NCBI GenBank assembly: GCA_023437345.1
Contig: JAEZGC010000152.1
Coordinates: forward strand, 1-11,957
Length of the DNA stretch: 11,957 nucleotides
Direction of reading: 5' to 3'
From: Actinomycetes bacterium
GTDB taxonomy: Bacteria; Actinomycetota; Actinomycetes; Propionibacteriales; Propionibacteriaceae
Position numbers and translations under genes: made by a program. Shown one piece after another: positions 6,844 to 11,957 of this stretch. The stretch's first letter is position 1, and the number at the start of each line of letters is the position of its first letter. The notes below the pieces were generated by a model. It was given only the letters and a program-made list of their open reading frames with translations. It was not told the origin of the DNA and ran no database searches.

Positions 6844-6868
6844 AAGGGGCTGCGCCGGATGGCCCCTT
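6844..6868. terminator. hairpin between the pseudouridine synthase gene and pyk
   Basis: AAGGGGC (6844-6850) and GCCCCTT (6862-6868) form a 7-bp stem with an 11-nt loop. Read rightward it is followed by TT, and the stem itself ends in T residues. Read leftward, the direction of the genes, there is no T run (GTAAGG follows). It starts 1 nt after the upstream gene's stop codon and ends just before the pyk ribosome site. It may be a weak terminator separating the two transcription units or a leader structure of pyk. Confidence 0.4.
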
Positions 6869-6869
6869 T

Positions 6870-7784
6870 TCACTGCTCCACGAGCGCGAGCGCGTGCTCG
6901 AGGTCGGCGGGGTAGCCCGACCTGAAGTCCACCCACTCCCCGGTCCCGGGGTGGGTGAACCCCAACTCGACGGCGTGCAGCCACTGCCGCTCCAGGCCGA
7001 GCCGGGCGGCCAGCACCGGGTCGCCGCCGTAGGTGGGGTCGCCCACGCAGGGGTGCCGGATGGCCTGCATGTGAACCCGGATCTGGTGGGTCCGCCCGGT
7101 CTCCAGGTGGACCTCGAGCAGCGTCACGGCGGTGAACGCCTCCAGCATCCGGTAGTGCGTCACCGAGTGGCGCCCGCCGGCGACCACAGCCATCTTGTAC
7201 TCGGCGCCGGGGTGGCGTCCGATCGGGGCGTCGACGGTGCCCTCGAAAGGGTCGGGGTGGCCCTGGACCAGGGTGTGGTAGACCTTGCGCACAGTCCGCG
7301 CCTTGAAGGCCCGCTTCAGCGCGGTGTACGCCGGTTCGCTCTTGGCGACCACCATCAACCCCGACGTGCCGACGTCGAGCCGCTGGACGATGCCCTGCCG
7401 CTCGGCCGCGCCCGAGGTCGAGATCCGGAACCCGGCCGCGGCGAGGTGCTCCACCACTGACGGGCCGTCCCACCCGAGGCTCGGGTGCGCGGCCACCCCG
7501 GCCGGCTTGTCGACCACCACGATGTCGGCGTCGTCGTGGACGATGGAGATCCCGGCCACCTCCTGCGGCACCACCTTCAGCCGCGGCTCGGTGGGGATCT
7601 CCACCTCGAGCAGGTCGCCGGCCCGCAACCTGTGCGACTTGCCCACCGGCTGGGAGTTCACCCAGACGGATCCTTGCGCGGCCAGTGCCTCCACGCGGCT
7701 GCGGGCGAGCCCGGTGATCCGTGCGGCGGCGGCGTCCACCCGCTCACCGTCGAGGCCGTCGGGGACCAGCCAGACGCTAGGCAT
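6870..7784 (-). CDS. RluA/RluD-family pseudouridine synthase
   Basis: A 304-residue enzyme converting uridine to pseudouridine, most likely in 23S rRNA helix 69 by analogy with RluD; the exact target cannot be read from sequence. Residues 1-65 form an S4 RNA-binding domain (DGERVDAAAARITGLARSRV, VWVNSQPVGKSHRLRAGDLL). The catalytic domain has IVVVDKPAGVAAHPS (88-102), QRLDVGTSGLMVVAK with catalytic D137 (134-148), RKVYHTLVQG, ETGRTHQIRVHM and RHPCVGDPTYGG. Q replaces the more common H in HRLD, as in several actinobacterial members. ATG 7784 overlaps the end of lspA by 8 nt, so the two are probably translationally coupled; lspA followed by an RluD-type gene is a common bacterial arrangement. 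Confidence 0.95.
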   Translation of the reverse strand: MPSVWLVPDGLDGERVDAAAARITGLARSRVEALAAQGSVWVNSQPVGKSHRLRAGDLLEVEIPTEPRLKVVPQEVAGISIVHDDADIVVVDKPAGVAAHPSLGWDGPSVVEHLAAAGFRISTSGAAERQGIVQRLDVGTSGLMVVAKSEPAYTALKRAFKARTVRKVYHTLVQGHPDPFEGTVDAPIGRHPGAEYKMAVVAGGRHSVTHYRMLEAFTAVTLLEVHLETGRTHQIRVHMQAIRHPCVGDPTYGGDPVLAARLGLERQWLHAVELGFTHPGTGEWVDFRSGYPADLEHALALVEQ

Positions 7785-8280
7785 CGCGGACGCGTTTGAG
7801 GCTGACCCCGGCCATCGTCACCTGTGTGATCATCGACAGCCAGATCACCAGCACGGCGGCCGCGGTGATGAACATGTCGGCCACGTTGAAGATCGCGAAG
7901 TGCGGCACCTGCAGGAAGTCGATGACGTGGCCGCGGAACGGCGCAGGCTCGCGGAACAGCCGGTCGATCAGGTTGCCCACGATCCCGGCCAGCAGGCAGC
8001 CGGTGGCGATCGCCCAGCCGAGGTGCCGCACCTTCGGCAGCAGCCACCCGCTGACCGCGACCAGGGCCACTATCGCGATGCAGGTCAGCACGACGGTGAA
8101 TTCCTCACCCATGCTGAACGCGGCCCCCGGGTTGCGGATCAGTTGCAGCAGCAGGACGCCGTCCACCAGCGGGATCGGACGGGTGGGGTCGAGGTGCTCG
8201 ATCGCCAGCGACTTGGTGATCTGGTCGAGGACGATGCCGACCACCGCGATGCCCACCGCCAGCAACCGCAGCCGCAGCAC
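7777..8280 (-). CDS. lspA: lipoprotein signal peptidase (signal peptidase II)
   Basis: A membrane aspartyl peptidase that cleaves the signal peptide of prolipoproteins after lipid attachment at the lipobox cysteine. From GTG 8280 it is 167 residues, the usual length, with four membrane segments (about 5-22, 62-82, 88-106, 128-150). Family motifs are VLDQITK (D19), RNPGAAFS (49-56), GNLIDRLFR with catalytic D106, VIDFLQV and FNVADMFI with catalytic D135. The start is uncertain. GTG 8280 has no close ribosome site; AAGGAAGG lies 16 nt upstream, at a good distance from an in-frame ACG (8289). In-frame GTGs at 8346 and 8400 would overlap the zinc-finger gene. Reinitiation after that gene's TAG (8310-8312) is plausible. 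Confidence 0.93.
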   Translation of the reverse strand: MLRLRLLAVGIAVVGIVLDQITKSLAIEHLDPTRPIPLVDGVLLLQLIRNPGAAFSMGEEFTVVLTCIAIVALVAVSGWLLPKVRHLGWAIATGCLLAGIVGNLIDRLFREPAPFRGHVIDFLQVPHFAIFNVADMFITAAAVLVIWLSMITQVTMAGVSLKRVRDA

Positions 8281-8309
8281 CCGGTTCGTGGCGACGCCTT
8301 CCTTGACCG

Positions 8310-8753
8310 CTATCGCCGTTCCTCCCGCTGCTTGCAGGAGATGCACAGCGTCGCCCTCGGGAAGACCTGGAGCCGGTCCTTGCCGATCGGGTTGCCGCAC
8401 GACTCGCAGGTGCCGTACTGGCCGGACTCGAACAGCCGGTAGGCCAGCTGGGCCTGCTCCAGCATGTCGCGCGCGTTCTGCACCAGCGACATCTCCTGGT
8501 CGCGCTCGAAGTTGGAGGAGCCGACGTCGGCGGGGTCGCGACCGGCGCCGTCCGAGCCGTCCTCGAACAGGTCGGCCAGGCCCGCCTCGGCAACCTCGAT
8601 GGCCCGCTCCATCCGCTTGATGTCGGAGAGCAGCTCCTGCCGGACCTCCTCGACCTCCTCCTCGGTCCAGGGATCCTCACCCTCGGCCACCGGGAAGGCA
8701 GCGGGATTCGCGTGCACCGCCTCGGCGGCGTTACTGCGGCGGGGATTTGCCAT
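8310..8753 (-). CDS. DksA/TraR-type C4 zinc-finger protein
   Basis: A 147-residue protein with a long helical hairpin (about 28-110) followed by a four-cysteine zinc finger, CESCG and CISCK (C116, C119, C137, C140). This is the DksA/TraR layout, in which the coiled coil enters the RNA polymerase secondary channel. The tip region DGAGRDPADVG keeps two aspartates (D73, D76) resembling the DxxDxA motif of DksA. The N-terminal 25 residues are low complexity. AAGGAG lies 10 nt before ATG 8753. The gene sits between divIVA and lspA, as in other actinobacteria, and is separated from divIVA by a strong terminator, so it probably has its own promoter. A role in ppGpp-dependent control is family-based inference and may not apply here. 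Confidence 0.9.
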   Translation of the reverse strand: MANPRRSNAAEAVHANPAAFPVAEGEDPWTEEEVEEVRQELLSDIKRMERAIEVAEAGLADLFEDGSDGAGRDPADVGSSNFERDQEMSLVQNARDMLEQAQLAYRLFESGQYGTCESCGNPIGKDRLQVFPRATLCISCKQREERR

Positions 8754-8768
8754 CGAACCTGCGCTCCT

Positions 8769-8784
8769 TGCTCATGCTTGAGCA
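8769..8784. promoter_or_regulatory. operator-like dyad in the leader of the zinc-finger gene
   Basis: TGCTCA, 4 nt, TGAGCA is a perfect 6-bp inverted repeat. It lies 15 nt before the ATG of the DksA/TraR-type gene and overlaps or abuts its AAGGAG. A possible -10 (TACTCT, minus strand, about 8789-8794) lies just upstream. It could be a repressor site or a small hairpin near the ribosome site. Role not established. Confidence 0.35.
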
Positions 8785-8813
8785 GGGAGAGTACCACCTG
8801 CCACGCGACACCG

Positions 8814-8846
8814 AAGCACCCCCGGCGCAGCGCGCCGGGGGTGCTT
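8814..8846 (-). terminator. strong hairpin terminator downstream of divIVA
   Basis: AAGCACCCCCGGCGC (8814-8828) pairs perfectly with GCGCCGGGGGTGCTT (8832-8846) across a 3-nt loop: 15 bp, mostly G-C. It begins 61 nt after the divIVA stop. The T run is poor (TTCGGTGT on the minus strand), as is usual in high-GC actinobacteria. It should end the divIVA transcript before the zinc-finger gene. Confidence 0.85.
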
Positions 8847-8907
8847 CCATGCTGTGCCGGACGGGGCCCGTCTGACCGCCGGCCGGGCTTGTTGGCGAGG
8901 GCCCGGG

Positions 8908-9876
8908 TTACTCGCCCAGCAGCGCGTCCAGCCGCGGGGTGGGCGACTGGGCGGCCGGCTCGTCGAGGATCTCCGGACGGTCGGACGGCTCGATGACCGA
9001 CTCCTCAAGGACCTTGATGTGGTTGTGGAGTTGCGCGGTGAGGTTGGACCTGAAGCTGCTCTCGAACTGGCGCAGCTTGTCGACCTTGGCGCGCAGCACG
9101 TCGCGGTCCTGCTCGAGCTGGGTGAACAGCTCCTCCCGGCGGCGGTCGGCCTCTGCGTTGACGGCATCGGAACGGTTGAGCGCCTCGCTGGTGACCCGCT
9201 CGGCGTTGACCCGGGCCTCGGACTCGATCCGGTCGGCGCGGGTGCGCGCGTCGGTCAGCGTCTCGTGGGCCTTCTTGTTGGCGTTGTCGATCACCGTCTC
9301 TGCCTCGGCGCGGGCCTCCCCGACCATCCGCTGGGCCTCGACCTGGGACTCCCCGACCAGGCGCTCGGCCTGCTCGGTGGCCATCTGCAGCAGGCGGGCG
9401 ACCGCCGGCGAGGCGTCTGCGGAGGAGGTGACGACAATGTTCTCGACGGCGGCCTTGGGCGCCTCGCCCTCGGCGGCGGGCTGCTGCAGCCGCGACAGCT
9501 CACCGTTCAGCGCCTCGATGTGGCGGTCACGGGCGGCGAGTTCGGCCTGCAGCCGCTGCAGCTCGTCGGCGCGGGCGTTGAGTTCCCCGCGCAACCCGTC
9601 GAGCTCACCGCGGACCGAGTCGAGCTCGCCCTGGCGGGACTGCAACTCCTGGCGCAGGCCTTCGGAGTCGCCGGAATCGCTGGGCACGAAGATGCTGGAC
9701 GGCTCGCTGGAGCTCAGCGCGTCGACCTGCTGCTTGAGGGTCTCGTTCTCCTCGGTCAGCTGGGAGAGCGTCGCCTCCACCTTGTCGACGAAGTTATCCA
9801 CATCGACCGGCTCGTAGCCGTTGCGCCGAGCCAGGTGAAAGCGGGTCTGTCGGACCTGCTCGAGGGTCAGGGTCAT
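8908..9876 (-). CDS. divIVA: DivIVA/Wag31 polar growth and cell-division protein
   Basis: A cytoplasmic coiled-coil scaffold that binds curved membrane at poles and septa and, in actinobacteria, organises apical peptidoglycan synthesis. From ATG 9876 it is 322 residues. Residues 1-40 (MTLTLEQVRQTRFHLARRNG, VDVDNFVDKVE) are the membrane-binding DivIVA domain. Residues about 75-130 form a regular heptad coiled coil (ELDSVRGELDGLRGELNARA). A variable linker and a second long coiled coil (about 155-285) follow, ending in an acidic tail with LDALLGE. ATG 9876 was chosen because GAGGTGG lies just upstream; ATG 9888, four codons earlier, has no ribosome site. Its own promoter (9938-9967) and terminator (8814-8846) suggest it can be expressed apart from the division cluster that precedes it. 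Confidence 0.96.
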   Translation of the reverse strand: MTLTLEQVRQTRFHLARRNGYEPVDVDNFVDKVEATLSQLTEENETLKQQVDALSSSEPSSIFVPSDSGDSEGLRQELQSRQGELDSVRGELDGLRGELNARADELQRLQAELAARDRHIEALNGELSRLQQPAAEGEAPKAAVENIVVTSSADASPAVARLLQMATEQAERLVGESQVEAQRMVGEARAEAETVIDNANKKAHETLTDARTRADRIESEARVNAERVTSEALNRSDAVNAEADRRREELFTQLEQDRDVLRAKVDKLRQFESSFRSNLTAQLHNHIKVLEESVIEPSDRPEILDEPAAQSPTPRLDALLGE

Positions 9877-9937
9877 CGTCCACCTCATGGTTTGTTACTG
9901 TCGCGTCGACCGGTGGCCGGCGGGGCGATTCGGATTC

Positions 9938-9967
9938 AGGCTAGTGCAGGGCTGCGCGCCAGTCCAA
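9938..9967 (-). promoter_or_regulatory. predicted divIVA promoter
   Basis: On the minus strand TTGGAC (9967-9962), an 18-bp spacer and TAGCCT (9943-9938) lie in the gap between yggT and divIVA, giving a leader of about 55 nt. Just upstream, TGAGAGT occurs twice as a direct repeat (9996-9990 and 9977-9971), 19 bp apart, which could be an activator site. The consensus match is moderate. Confidence 0.5.
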
Positions 9968-10015
9968 GAAACTCTCAGCCTCCCGCGCGACTCTCAAGTA
10001 CGGGTTCGGAGCTTG

Positions 10016-10297
10016 CTAGAGGACGGCCGGGACCACCCGCATGGCTATCGACAATGACATGAACAGCAGGAGGAATCCCAGGTCGAGCTGGAGGCCGCCG
10101 ACCTTGACCGGCGGCAGCACACGCCCCAGCAGGCGCAGCGGCGGGTCGGTCAGGGTGTAGACGAGTTCGGCGAGCACGAGCACCGTGCCGCGGGGCTGCC
10201 AGTCCCTGACGAAAAACGGGACCAGCGACAGCACGGCGCGAGCCGTGAGGATCATCAGGTAGAGCCAGATCAGGAAGCCGACAACCGTACCGACCAC
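10016..10297 (-). CDS. YggT family small membrane protein
   Basis: A 93-residue integral membrane protein with two hydrophobic segments: about 2-28 (VGTVVGFLIWLYLMILTARA) and about 72-92 (DLGFLLLFMSLSIAMRVV). Between them is the characteristic YggT loop YTLTDPPLRLLGRVLPPVKV with the TDP-LR motif. The biochemical role is not firmly known; the family sits in the division cluster next to sepF and divIVA in many Gram-positive bacteria and is linked to membrane or division functions by context. The start is GTG 10297 with GGGGGAGG about 5 nt upstream, 18 nt after the sepF stop, so it is almost certainly cotranscribed with sepF. Confidence 0.93.
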   Translation of the reverse strand: MVGTVVGFLIWLYLMILTARAVLSLVPFFVRDWQPRGTVLVLAELVYTLTDPPLRLLGRVLPPVKVGGLQLDLGFLLLFMSLSIAMRVVPAVL

Positions 10298-10315
10298 GCC
10301 CCGGCCTCCCCCTGC

Positions 10316-10774
10316 TCACGACTGGTTGAAGAACCCACCCGCGATCCGTTCCTTGTCCTCAGCCGCCACGTTGACGTTCTGCGGTGACAACAGGAACACC
10401 TTGCTGGTGATGCGTTCAATCCTGCCATGCAGGCCAAAGATGAGCCCGGCGGCGAAGTCGACCAGCCGCTTGGCGTCGGAGTCCTCCATCTCGGAGAGGT
10501 TCATGATGACCGGGATGCCGTCTCGGAAGTTCTCCCCGATCGTGCGGGCCTCGTTGTAGGTGCGGGGGTGGACGGTGATGATGCGGCTCAGGTCGGCGAC
10601 CCGCGGCGCGGGTTGCACCGGCCGGCGACTCTCCAGCTCGGTCACGGTGGCCGGGGCGGACCCGCGCGGGGACACCTCTTCGGTGATGTCCTCGACGCCC
10701 TGGTCGGCCTCGGTGTAGTCGTGGTCCGACACCAGACCCAACCACACGGCGGCCTTCTTCAACCGGTCAGCCAT
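10316..10774 (-). CDS. sepF: SepF cell-division protein
   Basis: A cytoplasmic FtsZ-membrane anchor of 152 residues. The N-terminal MADRLKKAAVWLGLV is an amphipathic membrane-binding helix. An acidic, disordered linker follows (residues about 16-60, rich in E, D, P and S). The SepF core (about 62-150) contains SRIITVHPRTYNEARTIGEN, IPVIMNLSEMEDSDAKRLVD, FAAGLIFGLHGRIERI and KVFLLSPQNV; it would form the dimer that binds the FtsZ C-terminal peptide. ATG 10774 has GAGGGG 6 nt upstream. ftsZ, its partner, lies two genes upstream in the same direction. About 250 nt without a minus-strand gene separate sepF from pgeF, enough for a separate promoter, though I cannot pick one confidently. Confidence 0.97.
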   Translation of the reverse strand: MADRLKKAAVWLGLVSDHDYTEADQGVEDITEEVSPRGSAPATVTELESRRPVQPAPRVADLSRIITVHPRTYNEARTIGENFRDGIPVIMNLSEMEDSDAKRLVDFAAGLIFGLHGRIERITSKVFLLSPQNVNVAAEDKERIAGGFFNQS

Positions 10775-10931
10775 TTCACGCCCCTCGTCACAGACTCTGG
10801 GAAAAGGCTAGCCGGGCGGTGGGGACGGGGGCGGGCGACACGCGGCAGCGGCCCCTCCCGCGGCAGGCCTGCAGGCGGTAGCATCCCACCACTGGCGAGG
10901 GTGCCGCCGCACCCTTGGGGAGGGAGCCGCC

Positions 10932-11012
10932 ATGCTCGGCCCGATCATCCACGCTGTCATGACGTTCTTCCGCAGCCTGCTCGGCCGGGAGAAGCCACCG
11001 CCCACGCGCTGA
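10932..11012 (+). CDS. possible small protein of 26 residues
   Basis: A short frame on the plus strand, opposite to all its neighbours, in the gap between sepF and pgeF. It begins MLGPIIHAVMTFFRSLLGRE and ends with a proline-rich, basic tail and TGA 11010-11012. GGGAGG at 10918-10923 sits 8 nt before the ATG, a clear ribosome site. The first 18 residues are hydrophobic and could form an amphipathic or membrane helix. A weak -10 like TAGCAT lies at about 10878-10883. I do not recognise the protein. The good ribosome site and the hydrophobic-then-basic pattern favour a real gene; chance cannot be excluded at this length. Confidence 0.4.
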   Translation: MLGPIIHAVMTFFRSLLGREKPPPTR

Positions 11013-11025
11013 TCCCCTCTGTCGC

Positions 11026-11727
11026 CTAGCCCGGCAGCCAGACGATCCCCGCCTGGCGTCCGGCCGCCGCGGCGTCGCGGCGATGGGAGTGCAGGGTGGC
11101 GGTCTCCCGGGTGCAGGCACCGACGCTCACCACATGGCAGCCGGCAGCCTCGAGTTGGTGGCCCGCAGCGGCCCCCAGGTCGAGGGCGGGAGTCCCCCAG
11201 GAGGTGGTGGCCCAGGCCCGCGGCAGGCCGGCTGACACCTGCTCGCGCATCGCCTCGGGGACCTCGTAGCAGCTGCCGCAGATGTGCGGGCCGATCCAGG
11301 CGGTCACGCGTTCGGCGCCGAGGGCAGCCATCGCTGCCAGCGTGGCGGGCAGCACCCCGGCCGCCAGGCCCACCCGTCCGGCATGGGCGGCCCCGACCAC
11401 ACCGGCGCCGGGGTCGGCCAGCAGCACGGGCAGGCAGTCAGCCACCCGCACCGCCACCCCGAGGCCGCGGTCGACGGTCACCAGCGCATCGGCTTCGGTG
11501 GCAGCGCACACGGCAGGGTCGGTGTCATGCGCGACGGTGAGCACGCGCGTGCCGTGGACCTGGCGCGGGTGCAGCACCGGCACGCCCAGTGCCGTCTCGA
11601 CCAGCCGCCAGTCGGGGGCCGGCCCGCCGGCCCGGTCGGCAAGATCGAGATGTCCGGACGGCGTGACGGCGTCGCAGAAGGCGATCCCGGCGCCACCGGC
11701 GCCGGGATCGTTGCGGAACGCGAACAC
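11026..11727 (-). CDS. pgeF: YfiH/PgeF family protein (laccase-domain, peptidoglycan editing / purine nucleoside enzyme)
   Basis: A 233-residue protein of the multicopper-oxidase-named Cu-oxidase_4 family, which is not a true laccase. E. coli YfiH/PgeF guards muropeptide composition, and related proteins cleave adenosine and other nucleosides. The metal or catalytic triad is visible: H58 (HPRQVHGTRV), C98 (RVADCLPVLL) and H115 (GAAHAGRVG). IGPHICGSCYEV (145-156) and CTRE near residue 205 are also family signatures. The start is GTG 11727, 4 nt after the ftsZ stop, so it is cotranscribed with ftsZ. The ftsZ-yfiH order is typical of Gram-positive division clusters. The usual next gene, yggS, is absent here. 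Confidence 0.92.
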   Translation of the reverse strand: MFAFRNDPGAGGAGIAFCDAVTPSGHLDLADRAGGPAPDWRLVETALGVPVLHPRQVHGTRVLTVAHDTDPAVCAATEADALVTVDRGLGVAVRVADCLPVLLADPGAGVVGAAHAGRVGLAAGVLPATLAAMAALGAERVTAWIGPHICGSCYEVPEAMREQVSAGLPRAWATTSWGTPALDLGAAAGHQLEAAGCHVVSVGACTRETATLHSHRRDAAAAGRQAGIVWLPG

Positions 11728-11731
11728 CTGC

Positions 11732-11957
11732 CTACTTCAGGAAGTCGGGGACATCCAGGTCGTCGTCGGCACCGACCGGCGCGGACGGCGCGGCAGGCGA
11801 CGGGGCGGGCCGGGGGGCCACCGGTTCGGCATCGGGCTGGGCCGGGGCCGGACGCGGGGCGGCCGGGATCGGCTCCGGGTTGCGGACCACTGCCGGACGG
11901 GGGCGCGCCTTGGGCGGCCCGCCCCCCCCCCCACCCGCGGCGGGCGCCGGGCGCCCC
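11732..11957 (-). CDS. ftsZ: cell-division GTPase FtsZ, C-terminal linker and tail only (runs off the right edge)
   Basis: The minus-strand frame is open from the window edge to TAG 11732-11734 and ends DDDLDVPDFLK, the conserved FtsZ C-terminal peptide that binds SepF, FtsW and other partners. What precedes it is the intrinsically disordered linker: proline-, alanine- and arginine-rich (PAVVRNPEPIPAAPRPAPAQ) with a run of glycines encoded partly by an 11-G tract. The GTPase domain lies outside the window. FtsZ forms the cytokinetic ring. The downstream pgeF, sepF, yggT and divIVA agree with the assignment. About 74 codons are present, all in frame across the G tract. Confidence 0.93.
   Translation of the reverse strand, partial: GRPAPAAGGGGGGPPKARPRPAVVRNPEPIPAAPRPAPAQPDAEPVAPRPAPSPAAPSAPVGADDDLDVPDFLK
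11922..11932. repeat. 11-nt C/G homopolymer inside the ftsZ linker
   Basis: Eleven consecutive C on the plus strand (G on the coding strand) encode glycines in the FtsZ linker. The frame is kept through to the FtsZ tail at this length. Confidence 0.95.

Overview
The window is high-GC DNA whose gene order fits an actinobacterium: the 3' end of ftsZ followed by pgeF/yfiH, sepF, yggT and divIVA (wag31). A member of the Propionibacteriales is a reasonable guess, but this rests on general resemblance and no search was run.

The window has two parts. Positions 1 to about 4750 are the right end of an integrated genetic element. It holds the helicase half of a TraA/MobF-type conjugative relaxase (rightward), a small excisionase-like HTH protein (rightward), a ParDE-type toxin-antitoxin pair on the minus strand in which both genes carry frameshifts, and a full tyrosine integrase on the minus strand. 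The integrase has a recognisable promoter. Behind it, at 4719-4750, lies a fragment matching the 3' end of an actinobacterial tRNA-Leu, set inside an 11-8-11 bp dyad that looks like a recombinase core site. I read this as the attachment junction; the intact tRNA-Leu should lie off the left edge, at the element's other end. The missing P-loop in the relaxase remnant and the broken ParDE pair suggest that the cargo is decaying while the integrase is intact.

From about 4751 onward the sequence is chromosomal, and all recognised genes are on the minus strand. Read in the direction of transcription from the right edge: ftsZ (C-terminal linker and tail only), pgeF, sepF, yggT, then divIVA with its own promoter and a strong terminator hairpin. 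Next come a DksA/TraR-type zinc-finger gene, lspA and an RluA/RluD-family pseudouridine synthase gene. A hairpin follows, then pyk and rpiB, which overlap at a TGATG junction. FtsZ, SepF and DivIVA act in septation and polar growth. LspA matures lipoproteins. Pyk and RpiB serve glycolysis and the pentose phosphate pathway.

Non-coding points of interest are the att junction, a perfect 21-bp tandem repeat with REP-like hairpin character just after rpiB, a palindrome over the integrase -10 box, an 11-G run in ftsZ, and a possible 26-codon small gene between sepF and pgeF on the plus strand. I see no complete tRNA, rRNA, CRISPR array or insertion-sequence transposase.
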